A stretch of DNA of 64,000 nt from Halieaceae bacterium UBA5085 (lineage in GTDB: Bacteria; Pseudomonadota; Gammaproteobacteria; Pseudomonadales; Halieaceae): NCBI GenBank assembly GCA_002414665.1, contig DIAF01000003.1, positions 7,143 to 71,142 on the forward strand. The letters run 5' to 3'. The translations under genes and the position numbers were made by a program. The notes below the pieces were generated by a model. The model was not told the origin of the DNA. It saw nothing but the letters and a program-made list of their open reading frames with translations, and ran no database searches. This document shows, one piece after another, positions 17,297 to 26,620 of the stretch (within the stretch, counting starts at the first letter, position 1; each line of letters opens with the position of its first letter).

Positions 17297-18510
17297 GCGC
17301 CGGAACCTCCGGGCACCGGCGCAAAGAGCCTCGACTGGTCCGCCGCGTAGGTATACACCACGTCGGTACTGGAATTCAGCGCGGTTTCAGCGGAATCCTG
17401 TATCACACTGATCACAAAGCCAACCGCCACCACCTGCATGGCCACATCAAGGGGAATACCGAACAGCGAGCACGCCAGCGGTACCAGCAACAGGCTGCCC
17501 GAGGGCACGCCACTGGCACCACAGGCAGACAGCGCGGCGATGATGCACAGCAGCAACGCCCCGCCCAGCGAGACCTCGATACTCAGCGTGTTGGCGGCGG
17601 CGAGCGTGAGCACAGTAATCGTGATAGCGGCTCCCGCCATATTGACCGTGGCACCGATCGGAATAGTCACGGTGTAAAGTTCCTCGCTGATGCCCAGTTT
17701 CTTTGCCAGATTCAGATTAACCGGAATGTTCGCCGCTGAACTGCGGGTGAAGAATGCAGTGATTCCCGATTCCTCGAGACACTTGAAGACAATTGGATAG
17801 GGGTTGCGTTGCAGGACGAGAAACACGAGCAAAGGGTTGACCAACAGTGCCATGACCAGCATACAACTCACCAGCAGCATGGCGAGGCCGGCGTAGCTGG
17901 CCAGTGCCTCCAGGCCGGTACTGGCGACCGTGGCACAGACCAGGCCGAAAATACCCAACGGTGCCAGGCGAATAACATGGCGCACGATATCGGCAACACC
18001 AATGGCCAGGGTCTGCAGGTGCTCTCGAAAACTGTCACTGGCACGCCGGAAGCTTATGCCCAGCAGGATTGCCCAAGTGAGGCAGCCGAGAAAGTTACCC
18101 GTCAGCAGCGCGTTGACCGGGTTGTCGATCAGCTTGAACAGCACATCGCTCAGTACCGCAGTGACAGCCACCGGCGGACTGCCACTGGCCGCAGCGGACA
18201 GCGCGATATGCTGGGGAAAGGCAAAACTCATTCCGACGGCCACCACCGCGGCACTAACGGTCCCCGCGAGGTACAGCAGCAGCGTAAAGGCCGACTTGCG
18301 TCCGTCTCTGCCGCTCTCGTGGCGATTGGCAATGGCCGACATGACCAGCAGCATGACCAGCAGGGGCGCGACCGCCTTCAGCATCCCCACGAACAGATCG
18401 CCCAGTAGACCGAGCGGCGCGGCGACTCCCGGGGCGGCTGCGCCCAGCAGCGAGCCGAGCGCGACACCAATCAGAATCTGGGGCACCAGGCCCAGGGACA
18501 TCACGCGCAT
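17293..18510 (-). CDS. sstT: sodium:serine/threonine symporter SstT
   Basis: SstT imports serine and threonine with sodium. The 405-residue protein (E. coli 414) has the DAACS-family landmarks: AVAPLLVMLLVMSAIANRH, FFTRSSAANIPVNLNLAKKL (helical hairpin serines), GATVNMAGAAITITVLTLAA with the NMAGA motif, and QDSAETALNSSTDVVYT near the end. I start at ATG 18510, which has GGAG nine bases upstream; the frame also opens at TTG 18531 without a good site. It forms a coupled pair with the phzF-like gene. Confidence 0.92.
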   Translation of the reverse strand: MRVMSLGLVPQILIGVALGSLLGAAAPGVAAPLGLLGDLFVGMLKAVAPLLVMLLVMSAIANRHESGRDGRKSAFTLLLYLAGTVSAAVVAVGMSFAFPQHIALSAAASGSPPVAVTAVLSDVLFKLIDNPVNALLTGNFLGCLTWAILLGISFRRASDSFREHLQTLAIGVADIVRHVIRLAPLGIFGLVCATVASTGLEALASYAGLAMLLVSCMLVMALLVNPLLVFLVLQRNPYPIVFKCLEESGITAFFTRSSAANIPVNLNLAKKLGISEELYTVTIPIGATVNMAGAAITITVLTLAAANTLSIEVSLGGALLLCIIAALSACGASGVPSGSLLLVPLACSLFGIPLDVAMQVVAVGFVISVIQDSAETALNSSTDVVYTYAADQSRLFAPVPGGSGA

Positions 18511-18555
18511 GCAGCGGCTCTCCGGAGGCAAACAGGAATAACAGGCAGTGATGAC

Positions 18556-20802
18556 CTACACATTGAAATGCCTGCCCAGCGGAAGCTCCCGTATACGTTC
18601 CCCACAAGCAGCAAAAACCGCATTGGCAATGCTCGGTGCGACGGGTGGCGTAGGCGGCTCGCCCACCCCGCTGGGGGGAGCGTCGCTGGGCAGGATGTGG
18701 GTCCTGACAAGCGGCGGCACCTGTGACATGCGGGCAACGGGATAGTCATGGAAGTTGGATTGTTGTGCCTCGCCCTCTGCGAAAGTGATCTCGCCATTCA
18801 GGGCCAGGCTAAGGCCGAAGATCATCCCACCCTCCATCTGGGCATGCACACGATCGGGATTGACAATTCGGCCCGCATCCAGCGCGCCGTGCATTTCCAG
18901 CACGCGAAGTCGGCCATCGCGCACCTCCACCTTGCTTGCCACCGCCATGTTGCTGAGAAAACTGTTCGCCACCGAGAACCCCCAGCCCTGACCCGCCGGC
19001 AAGGGTGTTTTCCAGTTAATACGGTCCGCGAGTGCGCGAATCACCGCCGCAAGGCGGGCGGTATCGTAGGGGTAGTCCTCGAGTGAACGGCCGTAATTAC
19101 TGTAAGAGAAGCCTTCGTCGCTGAAGTCGAGCAGCCGGTCATCGCCGATGAGGGCCAGCCAGAACTCAATCGGATCGCGCCCCGCCGCGTGGGCCAGTTC
19201 GTCAACAAAGCAGCCGACGCCGAAGGCATAGGGGATGTTATAGACGGAACGCAGCCAGCCTATGCGGACGTGGGCGGGCGCAGGATGACTTTCGATCTGC
19301 AGGTTGGGGACAGCGAAGGGGACACTGGCGAAGGTTTGTGACAGCCCGCCCTCGCTGTTCATGTTGACCGTGGTATCAAACGTGGCACCGATCGGCGGTG
19401 AGGCCTCCCGCGCCAGCCAGGCGGTAACGCGCCCCCCGGCATCCAGCGCGCCCCGAAAATGCTGCGCGCTGCAGGCGTGAAAGTAATCGTGACGGATGTC
19501 GTCCTCACGGCTCCAGACCACCTGCACCGGACGCCCGGCATGCGCCGCAAGGCGAGCCGCCTCCACGGCAAAATCCGGTTTGGACTTGCGGCCAAAACCA
19601 CCGCCGAGCAGGGTCACGTGAACAACAACAGCGTCGACGTCCAGGTCGAGGGCATCTGCTACGGCCCGACGTGTTGCCTGGGGTGTCTGCGTGCAGGCCC
19701 ACACTTCACAGCCGCTGTCGCTGACGCGTGCCGTGGCTACCGGGGGCTCCATGGGGGCATGCGCGAGATAGGGAGTGCGATAGGTCGCGGTCACGGCCTG
19801 GTGTGCCGAGGCCAACGCGGACTCGACGTCGCCGCGCCGACGGCGTACCTCACCCGGGCCGCCCTCGACCCGGGACACCAGTTCATCGATATACGCCGCC
19901 GAGTCATGCTCGCTGTGCTCGCTTCTCGCCCAGTCAATCTGCAGTGCGCCGCGACCACGTAGCGCACTCCATGTGTTGCTTGCCAGCACCGCAACGCCTT
20001 CAATGGGATTAAAACCGGGCGGGCCATCCACTGCCCTCAGTTCCACGACATCACTCACCCCAGCCACCGCGCGCGCGGCGTCGGCATCCATTGCCTCGAT
20101 TCTCCCCTGCAACCAGGGGCTGCGCTCGATGCTTGCGTAGAGCATTTCGGGCAGATGCACGTCGATTCCGTAAACGGCACTGCCCACAGTCATGTCCTCC
20201 AGGTCGACGATGGGGAGGCCCTGACCCACATAGCGAAATTCGGACTCCGGCTTCATGCGCAGCGTGGATGGCTCGGGCGCGGGTAGCGTTGCGGCGCGCG
20301 CAGCAAGCTCGCCAAAACCCAGCGTGCGGCCGCCCGGGCCCACGACCGCGTGGTTGCGTGCTACGCACTGTGCCACCGGCACGCCCCAGGCTTCTGCCGC
20401 AGCGTGCTCCAGCAGGGTGCGCGCTGCAGCCCCCATCTGCCGCATCACCGGGTAAAAATCGCGCACCGAGCGGGAGCCGTCAGTGTTCTGGCTCCCATAG
20501 GCAGGATTCGCCTGTGCCTGAATCACCTGCACACGCTGCCAGTCGGCCTCCATTTCGTCCGCGACGATCTGCGGCAGGCTGGTGCGAATACCCGTGCCCA
20601 TTTCCGAGCGGTGGGCAACGATCTCCACAGTCCCGTCCTCCCGGATACTGACGAAGACGTTCAACGCGGCACCGCTGGACTGATCCAGAACACCGGCCAG
20701 CGCGGCGCGGCCAGGCAGCACCGACCCCAGTACCAGGCTGCCGGCAGCAACGCCGGTAAGCTGCAGGAAACGCCGGCGGGACACGCGAGTCAGTACACTC
20801 AT
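18556..20802 (-). CDS. iorB: isoquinoline 1-oxidoreductase-type molybdopterin subunit (xanthine dehydrogenase family)
   Basis: The large catalytic subunit of a two-part molybdenum hydroxylase, 748 residues. The N-terminus holds a Tat signal (SRRRFLQLTG at residues 8-17), so the folded enzyme is predicted to be exported. Family segments include LGGGFGRKSKPDFAVEAARL near the middle and GVGEPPTPPVAPSIANAVF near the end, where the GVGE glutamate acts as general base. IorB proteins carry molybdopterin cytosine dinucleotide. The substrate cannot be inferred; N-heterocycles or aldehydes are typical. The ATG has GGGGGA upstream and lies two bases after the iorA stop. The only cofactor-maturation genes seen in the window are broken (5950-6411). 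Confidence 0.86.
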   Translation of the reverse strand: MSVLTRVSRRRFLQLTGVAAGSLVLGSVLPGRAALAGVLDQSSGAALNVFVSIREDGTVEIVAHRSEMGTGIRTSLPQIVADEMEADWQRVQVIQAQANPAYGSQNTDGSRSVRDFYPVMRQMGAAARTLLEHAAAEAWGVPVAQCVARNHAVVGPGGRTLGFGELAARAATLPAPEPSTLRMKPESEFRYVGQGLPIVDLEDMTVGSAVYGIDVHLPEMLYASIERSPWLQGRIEAMDADAARAVAGVSDVVELRAVDGPPGFNPIEGVAVLASNTWSALRGRGALQIDWARSEHSEHDSAAYIDELVSRVEGGPGEVRRRRGDVESALASAHQAVTATYRTPYLAHAPMEPPVATARVSDSGCEVWACTQTPQATRRAVADALDLDVDAVVVHVTLLGGGFGRKSKPDFAVEAARLAAHAGRPVQVVWSREDDIRHDYFHACSAQHFRGALDAGGRVTAWLAREASPPIGATFDTTVNMNSEGGLSQTFASVPFAVPNLQIESHPAPAHVRIGWLRSVYNIPYAFGVGCFVDELAHAAGRDPIEFWLALIGDDRLLDFSDEGFSYSNYGRSLEDYPYDTARLAAVIRALADRINWKTPLPAGQGWGFSVANSFLSNMAVASKVEVRDGRLRVLEMHGALDAGRIVNPDRVHAQMEGGMIFGLSLALNGEITFAEGEAQQSNFHDYPVARMSQVPPLVRTHILPSDAPPSGVGEPPTPPVAPSIANAVFAACGERIRELPLGRHFNV

Positions 20803-20804
20803 GG

Positions 20805-21278
20805 TCAATCCCCCGCCTGCTCCGCGAGGGGAACGTCGCCCTGCGCGCTCTTTATCGCTGCATGAATTCGCGGGTAAGTGCCGCAGCGGCACAAGTTGCC
20901 GGACATGCCGCTGCGGATCTCATCGTCCGATGCCGCCGGGTTCGCCGCCAACAGTGCGCTGGCAGCCATCAGCTGGCCGGGCTGACAATAACCGCACTGC
21001 GGCACATTGTGTTGCCGCCAGGCTTGCTGCAGGGAATGCGTGCCGCTGTCGGACAGGCCTTCAATGGTAGTCACCGCTGCCGCGCTGGCCTCCGCCACCG
21101 TGACCTGGCAGCTGCGCCGGGCCTTGCCGTCGAGATGCACGGTACAGGCACCGCACAGGCCCTTGCCGCAGCCGTACTTGGTACCGCGCAGCTGCAGCAG
21201 GTCGCGCAGTGCCCAGAGCAGAGGCATGTCCGGGTCACAGTCCAGCTCCCGCGGCATTCCGTTGACCGTAAGCTTCAT
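20805..21278 (-). CDS. iorA: isoquinoline 1-oxidoreductase-type [2Fe-2S] subunit
   Basis: The small electron-transfer subunit, 157 residues. The plant-ferredoxin-like first cluster is bound by C37, C42, C45 and C57 (YGCGKGLCGACTVHLDG), and the second by C95, C98, C130 and C132 (PQCGYCQPGQ and NLCRCGTYPRI). All eight ligands are present. A strong GGAAGGAGG precedes the ATG. The gene is the first of a two-gene unit with iorB. No FAD subunit is encoded beside it, as is normal for iorAB enzymes, which usually pass electrons to a cytochrome or other periplasmic acceptor. Confidence 0.92.
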   Translation of the reverse strand: MKLTVNGMPRELDCDPDMPLLWALRDLLQLRGTKYGCGKGLCGACTVHLDGKARRSCQVTVAEASAAAVTTIEGLSDSGTHSLQQAWRQHNVPQCGYCQPGQLMAASALLAANPAASDDEIRSGMSGNLCRCGTYPRIHAAIKSAQGDVPLAEQAGD

Positions 21279-21365
21279 GCGCTGCCTCCTTCCGAACCGA
21301 AACTGCTACTCTATACCCTTCAGCTTGCAGGGCAAGTTGCGCCATGTCACGTGGGTCCGCGGGGC

Positions 21366-21393
21366 TTGCCAAGCGTCCTGCGTCTGCTAACCT
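21366..21393 (+). promoter_or_regulatory. possible sigma-70 promoter for the O-acetylhomoserine sulfhydrylase gene
   Basis: TTGCCA (21366-21371), a 16-base spacer and TAACCT (21388-21393) lie 40 bases before the ATG. The match is moderate. I saw no SAM or SAH riboswitch pattern in the short leader. Confidence 0.35.
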
Positions 21394-21433
21394 CCAGCCC
21401 AACGAAAATTCGACAACAAGTGAGCATGCCACC

Positions 21434-22711
21434 ATGAAACCAGCAACCATTGCACTGCACGCGGGCTACGATGGCGATCCGGCTACAAACGCGGCGACCA
21501 CACCCATCTACCAGACAACCTCCTACACCTTCAATGATACGCAGCATGGCGCTGACCTGTTTGACCTCAAGGTCCCCGGCAACATTTACAGCCGCATCAT
21601 GAACCCCACCAACGCCGTGCTGGAAGCGCGGGTGGCAGCACTCGAAGGCGGCATCGGTGCACTCGCGGTCGCCTCGGGAATGGCCGCCATTCGCTATGCC
21701 ATCGAGGCCATCGCCGAAGTTGGCAGCAACATTGTCAGCACTTCCCAGCTGTACGGCGGCACCTACAACCTGTTTGCCCACACGTTCCCCCGCCAGGGAA
21801 TCGAAACGCGGTTTGCCAAAGCCGATGACTTCGACAAGGTTGCCGCGCTAATTGACGGGAACACCAAGGCCCTGTTCTGCGAGTCAATCGGCAACCCGGC
21901 CGGCAATGTTGTAGATATCGCGCGCTGGGCGGAAATCGCCCACGCCGCGGGCGTGCCCCTGATCGTTGACAACACGGTCGCCACGCCTGCGCTGTGCCGA
22001 CCCTTTGAGCATGGTGCAGACATCGTCGTGCACTCGTTGACCAAGTACATTGGCGGCCACGGCACCACGATCGGCGGCGCCATTGTCGACTCGGGCAAGT
22101 TCGATTGGGCCGCGCATCCTGAACGCTTCGCGATCATGAATACACCGGACCCGTCCTACCACGGTGTGGTGTATACGGAAGCCATGGGGCCCGCCGCGTT
22201 TATCGGTCGTTGCCGGGTTGTGCCACTGCGCAACACCGGCGCAGCGCTGTCACCCAACAGCGCTTTCCTGTTGATGCAGGGTCTGGAAACGCTGGACCTG
22301 CGGATGCAGCGTCATTGCCACAATGCCAAAAAGGTCGCCAAATACCTGCGCAAGCACCCGCAGGTAAGCTGGGTCAATTACGCCGGCCTGAAGGACAGCC
22401 CCTACCGTGAAACCTGCAAGAAGATATGCGGTGGCAAGGCATCCGGCATCCTGAGTTTCGGTATCGAGGGCGGTAGAGATGCCGGCGCACGCTTCATCGA
22501 TGCCCTGCAGTTGATTCTGCGCCTGGTGAACATCGGCGATGCGAAATCACTGGCCTGTCATCCCGCGAGCACCACACACCGCCAGCTGAATCCGGCGGAA
22601 CTAGCCTCCGCCGGTGTCAGTGAAGATATGGTGCGCATCTCGGTCGGTATCGAGCACGTGGACGATATCATCGCCGACATTGAGCAGGCACTGGAGGCCA
22701 GCCAGGGCTAA
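21434..22711 (+). CDS. metY: O-acetylhomoserine aminocarboxypropyltransferase (sulfhydrylase)
   Basis: This PLP enzyme makes homocysteine from O-acetylhomoserine and sulfide (or methionine from methanethiol). The 425-residue length and motifs suit MetY rather than the shorter MetB/MetC/MetZ: IYQTTSYTFNDTQHGADLF, IYSRIMNPTNAVLE, and HSLTKYIGGHGTTIGGAIVD with PLP lysine K204. The start chosen (MKPATIALHAGY) matches the family N-terminus; 30 upstream codons in frame look non-coding. It is a single gene between iorA (divergent) and fadE (convergent), with a strong hairpin after it. Confidence 0.92.
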   Translation: MKPATIALHAGYDGDPATNAATTPIYQTTSYTFNDTQHGADLFDLKVPGNIYSRIMNPTNAVLEARVAALEGGIGALAVASGMAAIRYAIEAIAEVGSNIVSTSQLYGGTYNLFAHTFPRQGIETRFAKADDFDKVAALIDGNTKALFCESIGNPAGNVVDIARWAEIAHAAGVPLIVDNTVATPALCRPFEHGADIVVHSLTKYIGGHGTTIGGAIVDSGKFDWAAHPERFAIMNTPDPSYHGVVYTEAMGPAAFIGRCRVVPLRNTGAALSPNSAFLLMQGLETLDLRMQRHCHNAKKVAKYLRKHPQVSWVNYAGLKDSPYRETCKKICGGKASGILSFGIEGGRDAGARFIDALQLILRLVNIGDAKSLACHPASTTHRQLNPAELASAGVSEDMVRISVGIEHVDDIIADIEQALEASQG

Positions 22712-22757
22712 GCCTTTGTCGAGCCCCCCCTTCTCCGGAACCGGAGAAAGTCCGATC

Positions 22758-22790
22758 GGGAAGCAGCCCAGCACTGCGTGGCTGCTTCCC
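22758..22790. terminator. hairpin between convergent metY and fadE, probable bidirectional terminator
   Basis: GGGAAGCAGCC (22758-22768) and GGCTGCTTCCC (22780-22790) form a perfect 11-base stem with an 11-base loop. A second small dyad, TTCTCCGG/CCGGAGAA, sits at 22733-22748. Neither is followed by a clear T-run, so Rho-independent action is likely but not certain. Confidence 0.55.
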
Positions 22791-22809
22791 CGTGACCGCC
22801 ATTCGACCT

Positions 22810-25215
22810 TCAGAGCAAGGCTTCGAAATGATCGGTAAGCACACAGTCCCGGCGGCGCGCATCGTACTCCCGCAGCCGCTCAACATCCTCCGCCCGGATA
22901 AGCTGCTTACTCACCGCATCCTGCAGAGCCTCGTCCAGCGTTGCGGCGTCCAGATCACCCTTGCTCCAGGCTTTCTGCAGCGCCACGAAGGGCTTCTCCA
23001 CTGCCAGCAGCATCTGGTAGGTACTTTCCACCCGGCCCACCGAATCCTCGGGATCAACACTCAAATGGACCCGCTCGGCGAGCATGCTACGTACGGGATT
23101 GGGCGCCATCACAAGGTCACCCAGATTGCGTACGCTGTTGTCATCCGGCGCCGGGTAGACGCGACCGAAGGGCAGGCACAGGGCGCGCAGCGCGAGTCCA
23201 AGAGCGCGGGGCTGGAAATTTGCGCAGTAGGCAACCAGCGCTTCCTGGGCGAGGTGCAGCGCGCGTTGCAGGGCATAAGCCGCATGTGCATCAGCCTCCT
23301 TGCTGCGCGGCTGGGTGGCATGGAACTTCAACAGGCTGCTGGCGATAAGCAACTGGCTATGCACATCACCCAGTCGGGCGGATAGCAATTCGCGACGCTT
23401 GAGGTCGCCACCGAGCACGCCCAGCGCCACATCGGCGCAGATGGCCAGCGCGGCACTCAAATGATTAATGCGCTGGTACCAGCGCTTGCTGAAACCATCA
23501 GCCCCGGCCGGCACCGCGCTGAAGTATGCGCCGCTCAGGCCCAGCGTGACGAGGCGGGCAAAATTACTGCCCGCATGACCAAGGTGCGCCATCAGCAACG
23601 GCTCAAACTCGCGCAGGCCTTCGTGGATCTCCTCGGCTTCAAGCGTCTGCATCTCATCGAACAGGTAGGGATGGCAGCGCATGGCACCCTGGCCGAAAAT
23701 CATCAGGGACCGGGTCAGGATGTTGGCACCCTCTACGGTTATCGCTACCGGCAGCGCGTGATAACCCGCTGCCAGGAAGTTGCGCGGGCCCAGCTGGATG
23801 CCACGACCACCCACAACATCCATACCGTGGTTGACCAGCGTGCGCATCAACTCTGTTGCGTGGTACTTCGCCATGGCGGTCATCACCGAAGGCGTGCCAT
23901 CTTCCAGGGAGCGGGTGACCAGTTCCCGCATCGCCTCCAGCGTGTAGGCGCCCGCGGCAATTTCGGCCGTCGCCTCCTGCACGCCCTCAAACTTGCCGAC
24001 CTCCATGTTGAACTGCCTGCGGATGCGTGCGTAGGCGCCAACCATGAGGTAACACATCGCACCGCTGGCAGTGGACAGCGCTGGCAGGGACACACCCCGC
24101 CCGGCGCCGAGGCATTCGATGAGCATGCGCCAGCCCTTGCCGGCCATTGCGGCCCCCCCGATGATCCAGTCGGCGGGAATGAAAACGTCCTCGCCCATGA
24201 TGGGGCCGTTCATGAACGGGGCGCCCGGGTTGTGCCGGCGGCCGATTTCAACACCGGGGTGATTCGCCGGCAACAGGGCACAGGTGATGCCGTAGTCCGA
24301 CTTGTCCGGATCACCCAGCAGGCCCTCCGGATCCTCCAGTTTGAAGGCCAGCCCCACCACGGTGGCCACCGGCGCCAGGGTAATCCAGCGCTTGTGGAAA
24401 TTGAGGCGCAGGCCGATCACCTCCTCGCCTTCGAACTCGCCCTTGCAGACCACACCGACATCCGGGATGGCCCCGGCGTCCGAACCCACCTCGGGACCGG
24501 TGAGCCCGAAACAGGGCAGCTCGCTGCCGTCTGCGAGACCGGGCAGCCAGCGCTGTTTCTGCGCTTCGGTGCCGTACTTGACCAGCAGTTCACCCGGCCC
24601 AAGCGAATTCGGCACCATGGCAGTGACTGCGGCGGTGATGGAGCGGCTGGCGATCTTCGCCATGATGCGGCTCTGGGCATAGGGACTGAAATCACGTCCG
24701 CCAAATTCCTCGGGAATGATCAAACCAAAGAACCCCTTGTCACGCAGATACTCCCAGACTTCCGGGGAGAGATCCTGCCGCTGGTGTACATCCCACTCCG
24801 AGATCATCCCGCACAGGGTTTCTACTTCGTTGTCCAGAAACGCCTGCTCGCTCTCGGTCAGCGCCGGCGGCTGCAGGGCGGCAAAGGCCTGCCAATCGGG
24901 CTGCCCGCTGAAGAGCGCCTTGTCCCAGCCGGTAGTGCCCGCCTCCAGCGCCTCACGTTCGGTGCTGCTCATCGGCGGCATGGCCTTGCGCAACAGTCGG
25001 TATACCGGAGCAACCAGGTACTCCCTGCGCCAGGATGCGACATTGAGCAGCAGGAGCACGGCCAGCGTGGGCAGGAAAACCAGCCACATCCCGCCCTCGC
25101 CCAGCGACAGGACGAAAGCCCCGAGGCCAACCAGCAAAGAGCCTGCAGTCAGCGAGGGACGCAATAGCAACACGGTCAACAGGAGCAGGATGAAAAGGAC
25201 AATCGACAGCAACAT
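22810..25215 (-). CDS. fadE: acyl-CoA dehydrogenase FadE
   Basis: FadE does the first step of fatty acid beta-oxidation, acyl-CoA to trans-2-enoyl-CoA. The 801-residue length matches E. coli FadE (814), a class much longer than ordinary 390-residue acyl-CoA dehydrogenases. The first 70 residues contain two or three hydrophobic segments (LLSIVLFILLLLTVLLL and further), consistent with membrane association. Core motifs are IIPEEFGG, GLTGPEVGSDAGAIPD and GMDVVGGRGIQLGPRN. A C-terminal DUF1974-like part (about 560-801) is present. I prefer ATG 25215, with AGGTG eight bases upstream; an in-frame ATG five codons earlier is possible. Confidence 0.94.
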   Translation of the reverse strand: MLLSIVLFILLLLTVLLLRPSLTAGSLLVGLGAFVLSLGEGGMWLVFLPTLAVLLLLNVASWRREYLVAPVYRLLRKAMPPMSSTEREALEAGTTGWDKALFSGQPDWQAFAALQPPALTESEQAFLDNEVETLCGMISEWDVHQRQDLSPEVWEYLRDKGFFGLIIPEEFGGRDFSPYAQSRIMAKIASRSITAAVTAMVPNSLGPGELLVKYGTEAQKQRWLPGLADGSELPCFGLTGPEVGSDAGAIPDVGVVCKGEFEGEEVIGLRLNFHKRWITLAPVATVVGLAFKLEDPEGLLGDPDKSDYGITCALLPANHPGVEIGRRHNPGAPFMNGPIMGEDVFIPADWIIGGAAMAGKGWRMLIECLGAGRGVSLPALSTASGAMCYLMVGAYARIRRQFNMEVGKFEGVQEATAEIAAGAYTLEAMRELVTRSLEDGTPSVMTAMAKYHATELMRTLVNHGMDVVGGRGIQLGPRNFLAAGYHALPVAITVEGANILTRSLMIFGQGAMRCHPYLFDEMQTLEAEEIHEGLREFEPLLMAHLGHAGSNFARLVTLGLSGAYFSAVPAGADGFSKRWYQRINHLSAALAICADVALGVLGGDLKRRELLSARLGDVHSQLLIASSLLKFHATQPRSKEADAHAAYALQRALHLAQEALVAYCANFQPRALGLALRALCLPFGRVYPAPDDNSVRNLGDLVMAPNPVRSMLAERVHLSVDPEDSVGRVESTYQMLLAVEKPFVALQKAWSKGDLDAATLDEALQDAVSKQLIRAEDVERLREYDARRRDCVLTDHFEALL

Positions 25216-25369
25216 GGCAGGACACCTCATGCAAGCGCACCGGGCCGGTGCGAGAAGTTCAGGCCCTCAACCTACCATAATGCATTCGGGCAACCACGCA
25301 CAATGACCGTACCTGGACCGCCGCGAGGCGCTGCTTGCCGCAAACTGGCCAGTAGCACGGCAAAAACGC

Positions 25370-25375
25370 TATACT
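25370..25375 (+). promoter_or_regulatory. possible -10 element upstream of sodB
   Basis: TATACT is a near-consensus -10 hexamer about 125 bases before the sodB ATG. The corresponding -35 position (GGCCAG) is poor, so an activator may be needed or the call may be wrong. The 5' leader would be about 115 bases. Confidence 0.35.
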
Positions 25376-25498
25376 CGGGCTCCTCGCTGGACCTCCTCCA
25401 ATAACAGCGGCGGCGCTTCAATGATGCGCTGGCGACACAAAGAACACCGTCTGGACGATGGACAACCCACGATTTCTGAATATTCCGGAGGCAACAAC

Positions 25499-26080
25499 AT
25501 GGCTTTTGAACTTCCCGCATTGCCCTACGCACGCGACGCTCTCGCACCCCATATCTCTGCCGAGACGCTCGATTACCATTACGGCAAGCACCACAACACC
25601 TATGTCGAAAAGCTCAATGGCATGGTTCCCGGCACAGAGTTTGAAGGCAAGTCGCTGGAGGACGTGATCCGGACCAGTTCCGGCGGTATCTTCAACAACG
25701 CGGCTCAAGTCTGGAACCACAGTTTTTACTGGGAATGCCTGAGCCCGAACGGCGGCGGTGAAGCAACAGGCGCGGTGGCGGCTGCAATCAATGCCGCTTT
25801 CGGCTCCTTTGCCGAGTTCAAAAAGGCCTTCACCGATGCCGCCGTCGGCAACTTCGGCTCCGGCTGGACCTGGCTGGTGAAAAACAGCGATGGCACAGTG
25901 GCAATCGTCAACACCAGCAACGCCGAAACGCCGCTCACCGACAGCAGCGTGACACCGCTGCTCACCGTTGACGTGTGGGAGCACGCCTACTACATCGATT
26001 ACCGCAACGCTCGCCCGAAGTACCTGGACGCCTTCTGGGCGCTGGTTAACTGGGACTTCGTGAACAAGAACTTTGCCTGA
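25499..26080 (+). CDS. sodB: iron superoxide dismutase
   Basis: SodB converts superoxide to oxygen and hydrogen peroxide in the cytoplasm. It has 193 residues, the same length as E. coli SodB. Metal ligands are H27, H74, D158 and H162 (DYHYGKHHNTY, NNAAQVWNHSFYW, DVWEHAYYIDYRN). Q70 in AAQVWNH is the residue that marks iron rather than manganese enzymes. There is no signal peptide. CCGGAGG stands before the ATG. It is a single gene. Confidence 0.96.
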   Translation: MAFELPALPYARDALAPHISAETLDYHYGKHHNTYVEKLNGMVPGTEFEGKSLEDVIRTSSGGIFNNAAQVWNHSFYWECLSPNGGGEATGAVAAAINAAFGSFAEFKKAFTDAAVGNFGSGWTWLVKNSDGTVAIVNTSNAETPLTDSSVTPLLTVDVWEHAYYIDYRNARPKYLDAFWALVNWDFVNKNFA

Positions 26081-26113
26081 CCCGGAGGCCGCCGGTCAGC
26101 GACCGGCGGCCAC

Positions 26114-26572
26114 TCACCCCAAGGGCAACGCCGTGGTCGCCTTGATTTCCTCCATGACAAAGCTTGCCGAGACGTCAAAAAGGTCGGCAGCGATCAGGCG
26201 CTGGTACAGTCTGTCGTAGCCTGGCATATCCGCAACCACCGCTTTCAACAGGTAATCGAGCTGCCCGCCCAGTCGGTAAACCTCCAGCACGCCCTCCACA
26301 TCCTGCACAATCTGACGGAACTGCTGCGCCCAGGCCGCATTGTGCTGATTAGTGCGAATGGTGATGAACACCGTAAGCCCAAGGCCGATACTGGCCGGAT
26401 CGAGCAGCGTGACGCGCTGTCGGATTACACCGCCCTCCTCGAGCTTCTGCAGCCTGCGCCAGCACGCCGACTTGGACAGGGCCACACGCTCGGCAAGGTC
26501 ACCGACCGACAGCGATGCATCCCCCTGCAGCAGTCGCAGTAGCTGCCTATCCTGATTATCGAGTACTACCAT
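26114..26572 (-). CDS. AsnC/Lrp-family transcriptional regulator
   Basis: The 152-residue protein starts VVLDNQDRQLLRLLQGDASL and has the N-terminal winged helix (LSVGDLAERVALSKSACWRR, about 21-40) followed by the RAM ligand domain. ATG 26572 has GGAG six bases upstream; TTG 26578 is also in frame. Lrp-type proteins form octamers or hexadecamers and often sense an amino acid. It is divergent from a class V aminotransferase, and the shared region has nested AT-rich palindromes, so autoregulation and control of the aminotransferase are the simplest reading. The ligand is unknown. Confidence 0.9.
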   Translation of the reverse strand: MVVLDNQDRQLLRLLQGDASLSVGDLAERVALSKSACWRRLQKLEEGGVIRQRVTLLDPASIGLGLTVFITIRTNQHNAAWAQQFRQIVQDVEGVLEVYRLGGQLDYLLKAVVADMPGYDRLYQRLIAADLFDVSASFVMEEIKATTALPLG

Positions 26573-26591
26573 GGCCAACTCCGAGAAAGAA

Positions 26592-26620
26592 CGATATTAT
26601 CGTATTATGCCATAATATCG
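26592..26620. promoter_or_regulatory. palindromic operator candidate between AsnC/Lrp regulator and aminotransferase
   Basis: CGATATTAT (26592-26600) is the exact inverse of ATAATATCG (26612-26620). Nested inside, TATTAT (26603-26608) and ATAATA (26612-26617) form a second perfect dyad with a 3-base spacer. Further TATT-rich half-sites continue to about 26640. The AT-rich character contrasts with the surrounding GC-rich DNA and suits multi-site Lrp binding. TTGTTT (26626-26631) and TATACG (26647-26652), 15 bases apart, are a weak promoter candidate for the aminotransferase. Confidence 0.6.

Noticed and set aside
21279..21433. SAM or SAH riboswitch ahead of metY
   Set aside because: I looked for conserved SAM-I, SAM-II and SAH elements and found none in the 155-base gap.
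23461..25167. Plus-strand frame of 568 codons within fadE
   Set aside because: Shadow of FadE, whose minus-strand product matches the family over its full length.
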